A stretch of 64,000 nt of DNA from Sphingomonas_Q fennica_A (GTDB lineage Bacteria > Pseudomonadota > Alphaproteobacteria > Sphingomonadales > Sphingomonadaceae), in NCBI GenBank assembly GCA_036946415.1, contig JAQIJD010000004.1:1-64000 (forward strand), given 5' to 3'. The translations under genes and the position numbers were made by a program. Of this stretch, positions 37,887-47,615 are shown piece after piece (the stretch's first letter is position 1; each line of letters opens with the position of its first letter). Below the pieces are notes generated by a model. The model made no database searches, was not told the origin of the DNA, and was given only the letters and a program-made list of their open reading frames with translations.

Positions 37887-38888
37887 GTGCGGATCACGCG
37901 ACGATCGTGGATGGCGGGCGCCGGCGCGATGCTGGCGGGCGGCTGCGCGACGGACGGCGGCCGCGCCGGGGCACGGCCGCTGCGCATCGGCTTCCTCGTC
38001 AAGCAGCCGCAGGAGCAATGGTTCCAGGACGAATGGCGCTTCGCCCGCGCCGCCGCCCGCGCCCACGGGTTCGAGATCATCGCCATCGGCGCGGAGGATG
38101 GCGACCGCGTGCTGGCCGCGCTCAACACCCTCTACGCGCGCTATGCCGGCGGCTTCGTCATCTGCGCGCCCGATCCGCTGCTCGGCCCCGCCATCGCCCG
38201 CTTCGCTGCGGACAGCGGGCTGAAGGCGATGTCGGTGGACGATCGCCTGCTGGCGGCGGACGGGCGGCCGGTGGCGGGCATCCCCCATGTCGGCATATCG
38301 GCGCGCGCGATCGGCGAACTGGCGGGCCGGTCCGCGGCGGAGGAGGCCGCGCGGCGCGGCTGGCCGGCCGATCGCACTGCCATCCTGAAGATCAGCTTCG
38401 ACAGCCTGGAGACGGGGCGCGAGCGGACCGGCGGCGCCGTCGCGGCCCTGCGCGCCGCGGGCTATCCCGCCGCCGCGATCCTCCCCGCCCCGCAGCGCAC
38501 CAGCGACACCGAAGGCGCGTTCAGCGCCGCCGCGCCGGTGCTGACGGCGCATCCCGGCATCGATCGCTGGATCGTGATCGGCCTGAACGACGAAACGGTG
38601 ATCGGCGGCGTGCGCGCCGCGGAAGGGCTGTCGATCCCGCCCGCCAACCTGATCGGCGTCGGCATCGGCGGATCGGGCGCCGCCGTCGCCGAACTGGCGC
38701 GGAACCGGCCGACCGGCTTCTTCGCGACGATCCTGCTGTCCCCGCGTGCGCACGGCTACGATACGACGCTCGCCATGTATCGCTGGCTCAGCGAGGGTCG
38801 CGCGCCGGCCCCGCTCACCCTCACCAGCGGCACGCTGATGACGCGCGACAATTTCCGCGGGCTGCTGGCGCAGGAGGCGGCGGCATGA
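37887..38888 (+). CDS. Sugar ABC transporter substrate-binding lipoprotein (AraF-like)
   Basis: A 333-residue periplasmic sugar-binding protein of the Peripla_BP_4 type, most like the L-arabinose-binding protein, whose relatives also bind D-galactose and D-fucose. The GTG at 37887 starts RITRRSWMAGAGAMLAGGC, a twin-Arg leader with a lipobox Cys near residue 20. The domain begins RIGFLVKQPQEQWFQDEWRF and holds the hinge segments FVICAPDPLLG, ISFDSLETGRERTGGAV and WIVIGLNDETVIGGVRA. The ATGA overlap with the ATPase gene makes it the first gene of an ABC operon. The exact ligand cannot be read from the sequence; galactose is inferred from the neighbours. Confidence 0.88.
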   Translation: MRITRRSWMAGAGAMLAGGCATDGGRAGARPLRIGFLVKQPQEQWFQDEWRFARAAARAHGFEIIAIGAEDGDRVLAALNTLYARYAGGFVICAPDPLLGPAIARFAADSGLKAMSVDDRLLAADGRPVAGIPHVGISARAIGELAGRSAAEEAARRGWPADRTAILKISFDSLETGRERTGGAVAALRAAGYPAAAILPAPQRTSDTEGAFSAAAPVLTAHPGIDRWIVIGLNDETVIGGVRAAEGLSIPPANLIGVGIGGSGAAVAELARNRPTGFFATILLSPRAHGYDTTLAMYRWLSEGRAPAPLTLTSGTLMTRDNFRGLLAQEAAA

Positions 38889-40399
38889 CCACGCTCGAAT
38901 ATCGCGCCGTCACCAAGACCTTTCCCGGCGTGCGGGCGCTGGACGGCGTCAGCTTCTCGGTCCGCGGCGGCGAGGTGCGGGCGCTGATCGGCGAGAATGG
39001 CGCCGGCAAATCCACGCTGCTCAAGATCCTGTCGGGCCAGTATCGCCCGGACGGCGGCGAAGTGCTGATCGACGGCGTGCCCCGCCGCTTCGCCGGCCCG
39101 CGCGATGCGCAGGATGCGGGCATCGCCATCATCCACCAGGAATTGCAGCTCGCCCCCGATCTCAGCGTCGCCGAGAATCTGATGATGGGGATGTGCCCCA
39201 GCCGTTTCGGCCTCGTCGATCGCCGCCGACTGCACGACCGGGCGGCTGCGGTGCTGGCACGGCTGGGCGAGACGATCGATCCCGGAACGCGGCTGGGCGA
39301 CCTTTCGATCGGCCGGCGGCAGATGGTGGAGATCGGCCGCGCGCTGCTGCGCGACGCGCGCATCATCGCCTTCGACGAGCCGACCAGTTCGCTGAGCGCG
39401 CGCGAGACCGAGCGGCTGATGGCGATCATCGGCCAGCTGCGCGCCGAGGGGCGGGCGATCGTCTACGTCAGCCACCGCATGGAGGAGGTGTTCGCGCTGG
39501 CCGACAGCGCGACGGTGCTGCGCGACGGCACGCATGTGCTGGATGCCGCGCCGATCGGCCCTGCCGACGAGGGGCGGCTGGTGGCGGCGATGGCGGGGCG
39601 CACGATCGCCGACATCTACGGCTGGCGGCCCCGCCCCCTCGGGCACGAGACGATCGCCGTCGATGCGCTCGCCGGCCCCGGCCTCTCTGCACCCGTGTCG
39701 CTCGCGGTCGCGCGCGGCGAGATACTGGGCTTCTTCGGCCTGGTCGGCGCCGGCCGGTCCGAACTGTTCCGCCTCATCTACGGCGCCACCGCGGCGACGG
39801 GCGGCGCGACCCGGATCGGTGGCGCGGCACTCCCCCCCGGCGATCCGCGCGCCGCGATCGCCGCCGGCCTCGCGCTCTGCCCGGAGGACCGCAAGGACGA
39901 GGGGATCGTGCCGCTCGCTTCGGTGGCGGAGAATATCGTGATCGCGTGGCGCAACCGCGCCGGCGGATCGGGGCTGATCGCGCGCGCCGCGGAGGAGGCC
40001 GGGGCGGCGGACGGCATCGCGCGGATGCGCGTGAAGGCGGCGCGGCCGGGCGTCGCGATCGGCACGCTTTCGGGCGGCAACCAGCAGAAGGCGATCATCG
40101 CCCGCTGGCTGATGGCCGAGGCGCGCATCCTGCTGCTCGACGAACCGACCCGCGGCATCGACGTCGGCGCGCGCAGCGAGATCTATGCGCGGATGTACGA
40201 TTTCGCCGAAGCCGGCGGCACGTTGCTCGTCGCCTCCAGCGACATGCCCGAGGTGCTTGGCATCGCCGATCGCATCGTCGTGATGCGCGACGGTGCCGTA
40301 TCCGGCATCCTCGACCGTGCCGAGGCGAGCGCCGAACGGCTGCTCCGCCTCGCCCTGCCGGACGCCGGCGACCTTAGCCATGACAGGATATCGGCATGA
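38885..40399 (+). CDS. CUT2 sugar ABC transporter ATP-binding protein (AraG-like)
   Basis: A 504-residue double ATPase. The first half has Walker A GENGAGKST (about residues 38-46), Q-loop IIHQELQLAP, signature LSIGRRQMVEIGRAL and Walker B IIAFDEPTSSLS. The second half has the degenerate P-loop FGLVGAGRSELF usual in CUT2 proteins, CPEDRKDEGIVP, signature LSGGNQQKAIIARWL and Walker B ILLLDEPTRGIDVG. Only the first site is expected to be a full ATPase. It overlaps its neighbours by ATGA at both ends. Confidence 0.94.
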   Translation: MTTLEYRAVTKTFPGVRALDGVSFSVRGGEVRALIGENGAGKSTLLKILSGQYRPDGGEVLIDGVPRRFAGPRDAQDAGIAIIHQELQLAPDLSVAENLMMGMCPSRFGLVDRRRLHDRAAAVLARLGETIDPGTRLGDLSIGRRQMVEIGRALLRDARIIAFDEPTSSLSARETERLMAIIGQLRAEGRAIVYVSHRMEEVFALADSATVLRDGTHVLDAAPIGPADEGRLVAAMAGRTIADIYGWRPRPLGHETIAVDALAGPGLSAPVSLAVARGEILGFFGLVGAGRSELFRLIYGATAATGGATRIGGAALPPGDPRAAIAAGLALCPEDRKDEGIVPLASVAENIVIAWRNRAGGSGLIARAAEEAGAADGIARMRVKAARPGVAIGTLSGGNQQKAIIARWLMAEARILLLDEPTRGIDVGARSEIYARMYDFAEAGGTLLVASSDMPEVLGIADRIVVMRDGAVSGILDRAEASAERLLRLALPDAGDLSHDRISA

Positions 40400-41384
40400 C
40401 CCTGCAAACCCTGTGGCTACGATCGGGGCCGCTGCTGCTGCTGGCGGCGCTGCTCGTGCTGCTATCGCTTGCCGTGCCCGATTTCCTGGGCCTTCGGAAC
40501 CTGCGCGGCCTCATGCTATCGATCACGCTGGTCGGCACCATCGCCGCGACGATGATGCTGGTGCTGGCGATGCGCGAGGTGGACCTGTCGGTCGGCTCCA
40601 CGGTGGCGCTGGCGGGCGTGCTGACGGCGACGGTGATCGCCGCCACCGGCAGCGTCGCTCTGGGGGTGCTGGCGGGGCTGGCCGGGGGGTGCGGCGGTGG
40701 GCCTGTTCAACGGCCTCGTCATCGCCGGCCTCAAGGTCAATTCGCTGATCGTGACGCTGGCGACGATGGAGATGGTGCGCGGCCTCGCCTTCCTCGTCTC
40801 GGGCGGGCAGTCGGTCGCGATCCCGGCCGAATCCTTCTACGCGCTGGGATCGGGCGGGCTGTTCGGCATCGCCTGGCCGATCTGGGTGATGGCGGGCAGC
40901 TTCGCGCTGTTCGGCCTCGTCGTCTCCCGCACCGTCTTCGGCCGCAACGTGCTGGCGATCGGCGGCAATCCGGAAGCCGCGCGGCTGGCGGGGGGTGCCG
41001 ATCACGCGGGTGCGCGTCGCCGTCTTCGCGTTGCAGGGGCTGGTCGCGGCGGTGGCCGGCATCATCCTGGCGGCGCGGATCACCAGCGGCCAGCCCAACA
41101 CCAGCGTCGGGCTGGAGCTGGCGGTGATCTCGGCCTGCGTGCTGGGCGGCGTCTCGCTGTCGGGCGGGGTGGCGACGATGGCCGGCGTCATCGTCGGCGT
41201 GCTCATCATGGGGGCGGCGCAGAATGCACTCAACCTGCTGAACGTGCCGACCTTCTACCAATATGTCGTGCGCGGCGGCATCCTGCTGATCGCGGTCGTC
41301 GCCGATCGGCTGCGCGCGCACGGTCTGCCTTTCCTTCGCCTGCGGCCGGGGGCCGCTTTCTCCAACGGGGCGCGCAATGCATAG
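40396..41384 (+). pseudogene. CUT2 sugar ABC permease (AraH-like), two +1 frameshifts (possible sequencing errors)
   Basis: Inner-membrane permease for the sugar bound by the AraF-like protein. Three frames carry one continuous family sequence: LSLAVPDFLGLRNLRGLMLS and VLAMREVDLSVGSTVALAG in the first, NGLVIAGLKVNSLIVTLATM and SRTVFGRNVLAIGGNPEAAR in the second, GQPNTSVGLELAVISACVLG and TFYQYVVRGGILLIAVV in the third. The breaks fall at six-G runs, 40684-40689 and 40990-40995; removing one G from each gives a 328-residue permease of normal length with about eight to ten helices. The gene overlaps the ATPase gene (ATGA) and dgoD (eight bases). If the breaks are real the transporter is dead, which would be odd in such an intact locus. 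Confidence 0.82.
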
Positions 41385-42522
41385 GATTTCCGCGATCGAG
41401 ACGTTCATCGTGCCGCCCCGCTGGCTGTTCGTGCGCATCGCGACGGACGAGGGCGCGGTCGGCTGGGGCGAGGCGAGCCTGGAGGGGCATGCCGAGGCGG
41501 TCGTCGGCGCGATGGAGGCGGTGCGCGACCGCATTCTCGGCCATGACGCGGCCCGCATCGAGGACATCTGGCAATTGCTCTACCGCATCGGCTTCTACCG
41601 CGGCGGGCCGGTGCTGATGTCGGCGCTGTCGGGCGTCGATCAGGCGCTGTGGGACATTCGCGGGCGGATATTGGGCGTGCCCGTGTCGGACCTGCTGGGT
41701 GGCCGCGTGCGCGATCGCCTGCGCGTCTATGCGTGGATCGGCGGCGACCGGCCCGCGGACATCGCCGCCGCCGCCGCCGCGCGCCGCGCGCAGGGGTTCG
41801 ATGCGGTCAAGATGAACGGCACCGAGGATATGGACTGGCTCGACAGCCCGGCGGCGGTGGACGCCACGGTCGAGCGGCTGGGGCAGGTGCGCGACGCCGG
41901 CATCGACGCCGGCGTCGATTTCCACGGCCGCGTCCACAAGCCGATGGCGCGCCGCCTGCTGAACGCGATCGAACCGCTCGCCCCGCTGTTCGCCGAGGAA
42001 GTGCTGCTCAGCGAACAGCCCGAGGCGATCGCCCAGATCGCCGGGCAGACCGGCGTGCCGATCGCGCTCGGCGAACGGCTCTACAGCCGGTGGGACTACA
42101 AGCCCTTCTTCGAGGCGGCGAGCATCGACATCGCCCAGCCCGATCTGGCGCACGCCGGCGGCATTTCCGAATGCCGGCGGATCGCGGCGATGGCGGAGGC
42201 CTATGACGTCGCCATCGCCCCGCATTGCCCGCTTGGGCCGGTGGCCCTCGCCGCCTGCCTGCAACTGGCGGCGGCCACGCCCAATTTCGTCATCCAGGAA
42301 ATGTCGCTCGGCATCCACTACAACCAGGCCGATGCCGACCTGCTGACCTATCTGCGCAACCCGGAGGTGCTGACGGTGACGGACGGCATGGTGCCCGTGC
42401 TGGAAGGCCCCGGCCTCGGCATCGAGATCGACGAGGATGCGGTCCGCTCCGCCGCGACCAGCCCGCATCGCTGGCGCAACCCGGTGTGGCGCGGGCGCGA
42501 CGGGGCTCTACGCGAATGGTGA
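41377..42522 (+). CDS. dgoD: D-galactonate dehydratase (mandelate racemase/enolase superfamily)
   Basis: A 381-residue Mg-dependent enzyme that converts D-galactonate to 2-dehydro-3-deoxygalactonate. The capping domain starts ISAIETFIVPPRWLFVRIAT. GFYRGGPVLMSALSGVDQAL is close to known DgoD proteins. The barrel has VKMNGTED at strand two, Asp and His in DAGVDFHGRVHKP, Glu in LLSEQPEAI and ALGERLYSRWDYK as metal or acid residues, and the catalytic His in IAPHCPLGPVALAACLQL. The ending FVIQEMSLGIHYN is diagnostic of the subgroup. It overlaps the ABC permease and the SDR genes, indicating one operon. Confidence 0.94.
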   Translation: MHRISAIETFIVPPRWLFVRIATDEGAVGWGEASLEGHAEAVVGAMEAVRDRILGHDAARIEDIWQLLYRIGFYRGGPVLMSALSGVDQALWDIRGRILGVPVSDLLGGRVRDRLRVYAWIGGDRPADIAAAAAARRAQGFDAVKMNGTEDMDWLDSPAAVDATVERLGQVRDAGIDAGVDFHGRVHKPMARRLLNAIEPLAPLFAEEVLLSEQPEAIAQIAGQTGVPIALGERLYSRWDYKPFFEAASIDIAQPDLAHAGGISECRRIAAMAEAYDVAIAPHCPLGPVALAACLQLAAATPNFVIQEMSLGIHYNQADADLLTYLRNPEVLTVTDGMVPVLEGPGLGIEIDEDAVRSAATSPHRWRNPVWRGRDGALREW

Positions 42523-43226
42523 CGCTGGCGGGGCGGACGGCGCTCGTCACCGGCGCGGCGGGCGGCATCGGCGGCGCGGTGGCGGCGGCGCTGCGGGAGG
42601 CGGGCGCCTCGGTGGCGATGGTCGATCGCGAGGCGATGCCCGTGCCGCACCCCGATACGGTCGCCATCGCCTGCGACCTTGCCGATCCGGCGGCGGTCGA
42701 TCGGGCCTGGGCGGCCGCCACCGATCGGCTCGGGCGGATCGACATCCTCGTCAACGTCGCCGGCATGATGATCTTCAAGAATATTGCGGAGCATGACGCG
42801 GCCGACTGGCACCGGCTGCTCGCGGTCAATCTCGTCGCCCCCGCGCTGCTGACCGGCCACGCGCTGCGCGACATGGCCGCGGGCGGCGCGATCGTGAACG
42901 TCGCCTCGGTCCACGCCCGGCGCACCTCGCCCACCGTCGCCGCCTACGCCGCCTCCAAGGCCGCACTCGTCAGCCTGACGCGCACCACCGCGATCGAGGG
43001 CCGCGCGCGCGGCATCCGCTGCAACGCGATCCTGCCCGGCGCGATCGACACGCCGATGCTCCACGCCAGCCCGACGATCCGGTCGGGCGAGGAGGTGATC
43101 GACCCCGCCGACGTCGGCGCGCCGGGGGATATCGCCGCGCTGGCGCTGTTCCTCGCGTCCGATGCGGCGCGCTTCATCACGGGGGAGGATATCGTCGCAG
43201 ACGGCGGGCGGATGGGGCGGCTGTAG
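42516..43226 (+). CDS. SDR, putative galactose 1-dehydrogenase
   Basis: A 236-residue short-chain dehydrogenase. Cofactor motif TGAAGGIG is near residues 12-19, VDREAMP suggests NAD preference by the Asp after strand two, VNVAGMM is at about 81, Ser lies in VNVASVHARR and the Tyr-Lys pair in AAYAASKAAL. It overlaps dgoD by seven bases and is the only dehydrogenase of the locus, so oxidation of galactose to galactono-lactone is the likely role. Some homologues oxidise other aldoses or sugar alcohols, so specificity remains an inference. Confidence 0.8.
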   Translation: MVTLAGRTALVTGAAGGIGGAVAAALREAGASVAMVDREAMPVPHPDTVAIACDLADPAAVDRAWAAATDRLGRIDILVNVAGMMIFKNIAEHDAADWHRLLAVNLVAPALLTGHALRDMAAGGAIVNVASVHARRTSPTVAAYAASKAALVSLTRTTAIEGRARGIRCNAILPGAIDTPMLHASPTIRSGEEVIDPADVGAPGDIAALALFLASDAARFITGEDIVADGGRMGRL

Positions 43227-43230
43227 AAAG

Positions 43231-43680
43231 TCAGAAGCCCGTCGTCGTCGTCGTCTGCTGCACCACCAACTGCCAGCGGCCGTCGCGCTTCACCAGCACG
43301 TCGGTGAAGCGCAGATACATCTCGCCATAGCGACCGAAAGCGGTTCCGCCGAGATGGTCGACGCCGGTCACGATCGCGGTGTCGCCATAGGTCGCGATGT
43401 CGAGCGGGCCGTGATCGATGAACTTCGGCCTGATCCTGCCGGATGCGAACAGCGCGATATCAGCATCGCGCGACTGGACCTTGCCGTCCATTCCCTGGAT
43501 GCGCCCTTCGGCTGCGTAGAAGCGCTCGAGGAACTGGGTATCGCCGGCGATCCGGGCCTTCCGCCAAGCATCTTCGGCGTTCGTGATCTCTCGCCGCGCG
43601 GCATCCGTGGTCTGGGCGGATGCGGGAACATTCGTCCACAGAGCCGCCAGCAGCAGACCGGGCAGGCGTAGGATGCGCAT
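43231..43680 (-). CDS. Exported DUF4440/SnoaL-like protein
   Basis: A 149-residue protein of the NTF2-like superfamily (DUF4440), function unknown. The ATG at 43680 starts a signal peptide ending near VPASA-QTT. The NTF2-like cone follows: EDAWRKARIAGDTQFLERFY, GDTAIVTGVDHLGG, FTDVLVKRDGRWQLVVQQ. It lies head to tail with galM (22 bases apart) but is not an obvious part of galactose breakdown, and it converges on the SDR gene with four bases between stops. An in-frame GTG or ATG further upstream (43728) would lose the signal peptide. Confidence 0.8.
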   Translation of the reverse strand: MRILRLPGLLLAALWTNVPASAQTTDAARREITNAEDAWRKARIAGDTQFLERFYAAEGRIQGMDGKVQSRDADIALFASGRIRPKFIDHGPLDIATYGDTAIVTGVDHLGGTAFGRYGEMYLRFTDVLVKRDGRWQLVVQQTTTTTGF

Positions 43681-43702
43681 CGTGACCACCTCGGGAGACG
43701 GA

Positions 43703-44752
43703 TTACGCCGCCGGTCGCCCAACGGCAACGGCGCCGTCCGCCCCGAACCGCAGCCGCAGTTCCGATCGATAGGTCTCGCCCGGATCGAGGCGGGTCGAGG
43801 GGGCGTCGGGGCGGTTGGGGGCGTCGGGCCAAGCCTGCGCTTCGAGGCAGAAGCCAGCGCGATCGGGGAAGCCGCCCGCCGCGGCCGACAGCGCGTTGCC
43901 GCTGTAGAATTGCAGGCCCGGCTGATCGGTGGAGAGCGTCATCGTCCGGCCGCTCGCCGTCGAGGCGAGGTGTGCGACGGGGCGGAGGCCGGTGCCCGCC
44001 GGCAGATAGCAATGGTTGTAGCCCGCGCCGTGGCGAAGCTGTTCGTCGTCGGCATCGATGGCGTCGCCGACCGCGCGGGGGCCCCGGAAGTCGAAGGGCG
44101 TGCCCGCCACGGCCCGTGGCGGCCCCGCCGGCAGCGCCGCGGCGTCGATCGGCAGATAGGTGTCGGCGGCGATCGACAGGCGGTGGCCGAGGATGTCGCC
44201 CGCCCCGTCGAGATTGAAATAGGGGTGGCTGACGATGTTGACGTGGGTCGGCCGGTCGGTTCGCGCGCGATAGGAGATGGCGAGGGTCTCCGCGTCGATC
44301 AGGCGGAAGTCCGCCGCCACCGTCAGCCGGCCGGGCCAGCCCTGATCGCCGTCGGCGCTCTCCAGCGTCAGGCGCACGCCGTCCGCCAGCACCCGCCCCT
44401 GCCAGCGGCGGCGGTGGAAGCCATCCGGCCCGCCGTGGAGCTGGTTCGGCCCCTCGTTGGGCGCAAGCCGCACCGTCCGCCCGTCAAGATCGAAACGTGC
44501 CCCGGCGATGCGGTTGGCGAAGCGGCCGCAGGTGCCGCCCATGCACGCATCCCCACCCGGCCCGCCCGCCGCGGGATAGGCGGCGATGTCGTCGAGTCCC
44601 AGGATGACGTTGCCGCTCCGCCCGTGCCGGTCGGGCGCGTCGATGCGCATCAGCGTGGCGCCGGCGCTCGCCACCGTCACCGCGATCCCGCCGGCGGCGG
44701 CGATGCGGTAGACGGCGCCGGCGGGATGCGGCGTGACGGCGACGTGGATCAT
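43703..44752 (-). CDS. galM: Aldose 1-epimerase (galactose mutarotase)
   Basis: A 349-residue mutarotase that interconverts alpha- and beta-anomers of galactose, so that alpha-galactosidase product can be used by a beta-specific dehydrogenase. Substrate residues are visible: Asn-Arg in FANRIAGARF, His in NQLHGGPDGFH, the catalytic His in NIVSHPYFNLDG and the catalytic Glu in FCLEAQAWPDAPN. The length is normal. It is on the minus strand between the DUF4440 gene and the TonB receptor, 57 bases after the receptor's stop, and probably shares its transcript. Confidence 0.93.
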   Translation of the reverse strand: MIHVAVTPHPAGAVYRIAAAGGIAVTVASAGATLMRIDAPDRHGRSGNVILGLDDIAAYPAAGGPGGDACMGGTCGRFANRIAGARFDLDGRTVRLAPNEGPNQLHGGPDGFHRRRWQGRVLADGVRLTLESADGDQGWPGRLTVAADFRLIDAETLAISYRARTDRPTHVNIVSHPYFNLDGAGDILGHRLSIAADTYLPIDAAALPAGPPRAVAGTPFDFRGPRAVGDAIDADDEQLRHGAGYNHCYLPAGTGLRPVAHLASTASGRTMTLSTDQPGLQFYSGNALSAAAGGFPDRAGFCLEAQAWPDAPNRPDAPSTRLDPGETYRSELRLRFGADGAVAVGRPAA

Positions 44753-44809
44753 GCCGCGATCCTCTGGTCGCGGCGCGGGAACCGGGCAAGCCGGCCCCCG
44801 CGCGCCCGT

Positions 44810-47587
44810 TCAGAAGGCGGCGCGCACGCCGACGGTGATGCGGCGGCCCTGATCGGACAAGGTGATCAGCCGCTCGTCGAAGCGCGAATAGCTGCGGAAC
44901 TTGCGGTCCGTCAGGTTCAGCACCTCGGCATAGAGCGACACTTGATCGAACATCCGGATCGACCCGCTCATGTCGATCTGGTGGTAGCCGTTGATGTTCT
45001 CGGGCTGGCTCTGCGGCCCGAAGGTCTGCCGCAGGAAGGGCGCGCGCCAATTGTAGGCGCCGCGCAGCTGGAAGCGGTCATCCTCGTAGAACAGCACGAG
45101 GTTCGCCGAATCCGACAGGCCCTCGACGTTGAACGTCTGGTTGCTGAGCGACGGATCGAAGCTGATCGAGCTCTCCACCTTCGTGTAATTGGCCGAACCG
45201 CCAAAATGATCGAACGGTGCGGGCAGGAAATCGAAGGTCGCCTGCACCGCCGCCTCGAACCCGTAGACCTCGCCCTTCTGCGAATTGAACGGCCGGTTGG
45301 CGACGAAATCGAAGCCGAAATAGCTCTCCCGCTGCTGGCCGGAGATGATGAAATTCTCCAGCTTCTTGTAGAAACCGGCGACGCTCGCATAGCTGGTCGG
45401 CGTGAAATAATAATCGAGCGAGGCATCCCCGTTCCAGGCAAGGAACGGCTTCAGGAAGGGGTTGCCGCCGCTGACGGTGTTGGAGGCGGGCGGACGGAAC
45501 ACGAAATCCTGCGACAGGCCGAGCCGGCTCAGCGTCGGCCGGGTCAGCGTGCGCGATCCGGCGAGGCGGAAGGTCAGCCGGTCGGTCAGGTTCAGCCGGA
45601 AATTGGCGGTGGGCAGGACGTAGAAATAATTGTTGGTCGCATCCACCGGCACGGTCGGGCTGTAGACCGGCACCGCCGCCGTCGGATCGGCGGGGTTGGA
45701 ATTGATCGCCAGCAGCGTCACCGAATAGCCGGTGGCGCGCAGATCGGTGTAGACTGCGCGCGCACCGATCATCGCCGTCCACGGCGTCGTGCCGAAATCG
45801 CCGCCGAAGCTGGTCTGCAGATAGCCGGCATAGGTGTTCTCGCGCACCGTGCCCGATCCGCGCTCGCGATCGATCGGATCGAGGCTGTTGTTGTTGCCGC
45901 GATAGACGGCGAGGAAATTGTTGCGCGCGGCGATGTCGGCGGCGCTGGTGCCGCCCACCTGATTGACCGCCTCGGCGCTGCCGTAATAGCGGACGAGATC
46001 GGCCTGGCTGTAGTTGAGCCAGGTCAGCGGCCGGCCCTGCACGTTGGCGCTGAAATCGCGGAACAGCGATCCCGGCGCGACCGCCCGATAGCCGCAATAG
46101 AAGCAGCCGAGCGGCTCGGGCGATTCGCGGACGATCGTCGTCTTGCGGCGGTTGGTGAAGAGCAGGCCGCCCTGCAATTTGGAGAGGATGCCCCAGTCGG
46201 TGTTCCACGTCAGGTCGACCGTCGCCTGATTGACGGTATCGCCGTTGCGCCCGCCGCGTTCCGAACAGCAGTGGAGGCGCGGCGCCGACTTGTCGTTGGG
46301 AGCAAGGATGTTGGTCATCTGCGGCAGCCCGTCCGGTCCGTTCAGCGTGAAGGTGGGGGAGACGCCCACCTGCCGCGTGCCGACCACATAGAACAATTGG
46401 TCGGCGGCGTTGCGCGAATTGGAATGGGCGCCGTCGAACACCACCGACAGGCGGTCGCTGGGCGTCCACGTCAGATTGCCGCCGATCTGGTAGGTGCGCG
46501 CATCCTGCGGATTGGTCGCGAGGATGTTGTCGGACGCGAGGCCCGCGGTCGCCGTCGCCGGACGCACGGTGAAGCTGGTGGCGGTGCCGTTGCCGTTGAC
46601 GGTGGCGTTGGTGATGCGGTCGGGATCGACATAATAGCCCAGCTGGTTGGTGACGCTCGTCACCTTCTGCTGGGTGTAGAGCGCGTCCATCGTCAGCTTC
46701 AGTTCGTCGCTGATGACATAGTCGAGCGCGAAGGTGCCGCCGATGCGCTCGCGATCGTTGCGGGTGGAGGTGAAGTTGAGCGTGCGCGGCAGCGAGACGC
46801 CGGTACGGTCGCGCACGCCATCGCCGTTGGTGTCGATATTCTGGCCGATGATCCAGCCGTCGGTGCTGATGTTGGTCAGTTCCGAGATGCGCTTGTCGTA
46901 GATCACGCTCGCGAGGATGCCGAAGGTCCGGTCGGCGTTGGAATGGCTGATGACGCCCGAGGCATAGGGCGTCACCTTGCCCGACGTATTGTCGTGGCGG
47001 CCGGCGACGTTGGCGGCGATGCGGAGACCCGCGCGATCGGTGGGCCGGGCGGTGCGCAGGATCACGGTCGATCCGATGCCGCCTTCCTGCAACCGTGCCT
47101 CGGACGATTTATACACTTCCGCGCCGCTGATGAGTTCGGACGACAATATGTCGAAGGAGAAGCTGCGGCCGCCGGCATCGGTGGAGAGCAGGCGGTTGTT
47201 GAGCAGCACGGTGTTGAATTCCGGCCCCAGGCCGCGGACGGTGATGCCGCGCCCCTCACCGTTGACGCGGTCGATCGACACGCCGGTGATGCGCTGGAGC
47301 GACTCGGCGATATTCTGGTCCGGGAATTTCCCGATATCCTCGGCCGAGATCGCATCGACCACGCCGATCGTCTCGCGCTTCAGCACCAGCGCGCGCGCCA
47401 GGCTGGCGCGGGTGCCGGTGACGACGATCTCCTCGGTGGAGGCGGGCGCCGCCGCCACCTGCGCGCCCGGCGCCGGCGGCGGGGCGGTCGTCGTCGCGGT
47501 GGTCGTCGTCTGGGCGCCCGCCGTCGCCGCCGTCATCGCGAACCCTGCCGCCGTGGCCAGATAGGCCGTCCGCCCGAACCTCCGCAT
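44810..47587 (-). CDS. TonB-dependent receptor, probable galactoside importer
   Basis: A 925-residue outer-membrane receptor of the size typical for oligosaccharide receptors. The ATG at 47587 follows GGGGAGG. A signal peptide ends near residue 25, a Thr/Pro-rich linker follows, then the TonB-box EEIVVTGTRASLARAL, a plug with SLQRITGVSIDRVNGEGRGI and VRGLGPEFNTVLLNNR, and a barrel ending ITVGVRAAF. Two predicted extracellular loops carry cysteines (RLHCCSERGG and LGCFYCGYRA). It reads away from the GH36 gene across a shared promoter region. Its partners suggest alpha-galactosides such as melibiose or raffinose oligosaccharides; the ligand is inferred. Confidence 0.93.
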   Translation of the reverse strand: MRRFGRTAYLATAAGFAMTAATAGAQTTTTATTTAPPPAPGAQVAAAPASTEEIVVTGTRASLARALVLKRETIGVVDAISAEDIGKFPDQNIAESLQRITGVSIDRVNGEGRGITVRGLGPEFNTVLLNNRLLSTDAGGRSFSFDILSSELISGAEVYKSSEARLQEGGIGSTVILRTARPTDRAGLRIAANVAGRHDNTSGKVTPYASGVISHSNADRTFGILASVIYDKRISELTNISTDGWIIGQNIDTNGDGVRDRTGVSLPRTLNFTSTRNDRERIGGTFALDYVISDELKLTMDALYTQQKVTSVTNQLGYYVDPDRITNATVNGNGTATSFTVRPATATAGLASDNILATNPQDARTYQIGGNLTWTPSDRLSVVFDGAHSNSRNAADQLFYVVGTRQVGVSPTFTLNGPDGLPQMTNILAPNDKSAPRLHCCSERGGRNGDTVNQATVDLTWNTDWGILSKLQGGLLFTNRRKTTIVRESPEPLGCFYCGYRAVAPGSLFRDFSANVQGRPLTWLNYSQADLVRYYGSAEAVNQVGGTSAADIAARNNFLAVYRGNNNSLDPIDRERGSGTVRENTYAGYLQTSFGGDFGTTPWTAMIGARAVYTDLRATGYSVTLLAINSNPADPTAAVPVYSPTVPVDATNNYFYVLPTANFRLNLTDRLTFRLAGSRTLTRPTLSRLGLSQDFVFRPPASNTVSGGNPFLKPFLAWNGDASLDYYFTPTSYASVAGFYKKLENFIISGQQRESYFGFDFVANRPFNSQKGEVYGFEAAVQATFDFLPAPFDHFGGSANYTKVESSISFDPSLSNQTFNVEGLSDSANLVLFYEDDRFQLRGAYNWRAPFLRQTFGPQSQPENINGYHQIDMSGSIRMFDQVSLYAEVLNLTDRKFRSYSRFDERLITLSDQGRRITVGVRAAF

Positions 47588-47615
47588 AAAACCTCCCCTG
47601 TTCCGTTGTGCTGAA

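Noticed and set aside
36936..38753. A minus-strand extension of the SMP-30 gene upstream of 37802
   Set aside because: The extension lies opposite the AraF-like gene and is Arg/Gln-rich. The ATG at 37802 precedes the conserved first strand.
43583..47614. A very long open frame on the plus strand across galM and the galactoside receptor
   Set aside because: It is antisense to two well-supported genes. Its product is Arg/Gly/His-rich with no domain, as expected when stop codons are scarce in GC-rich DNA.
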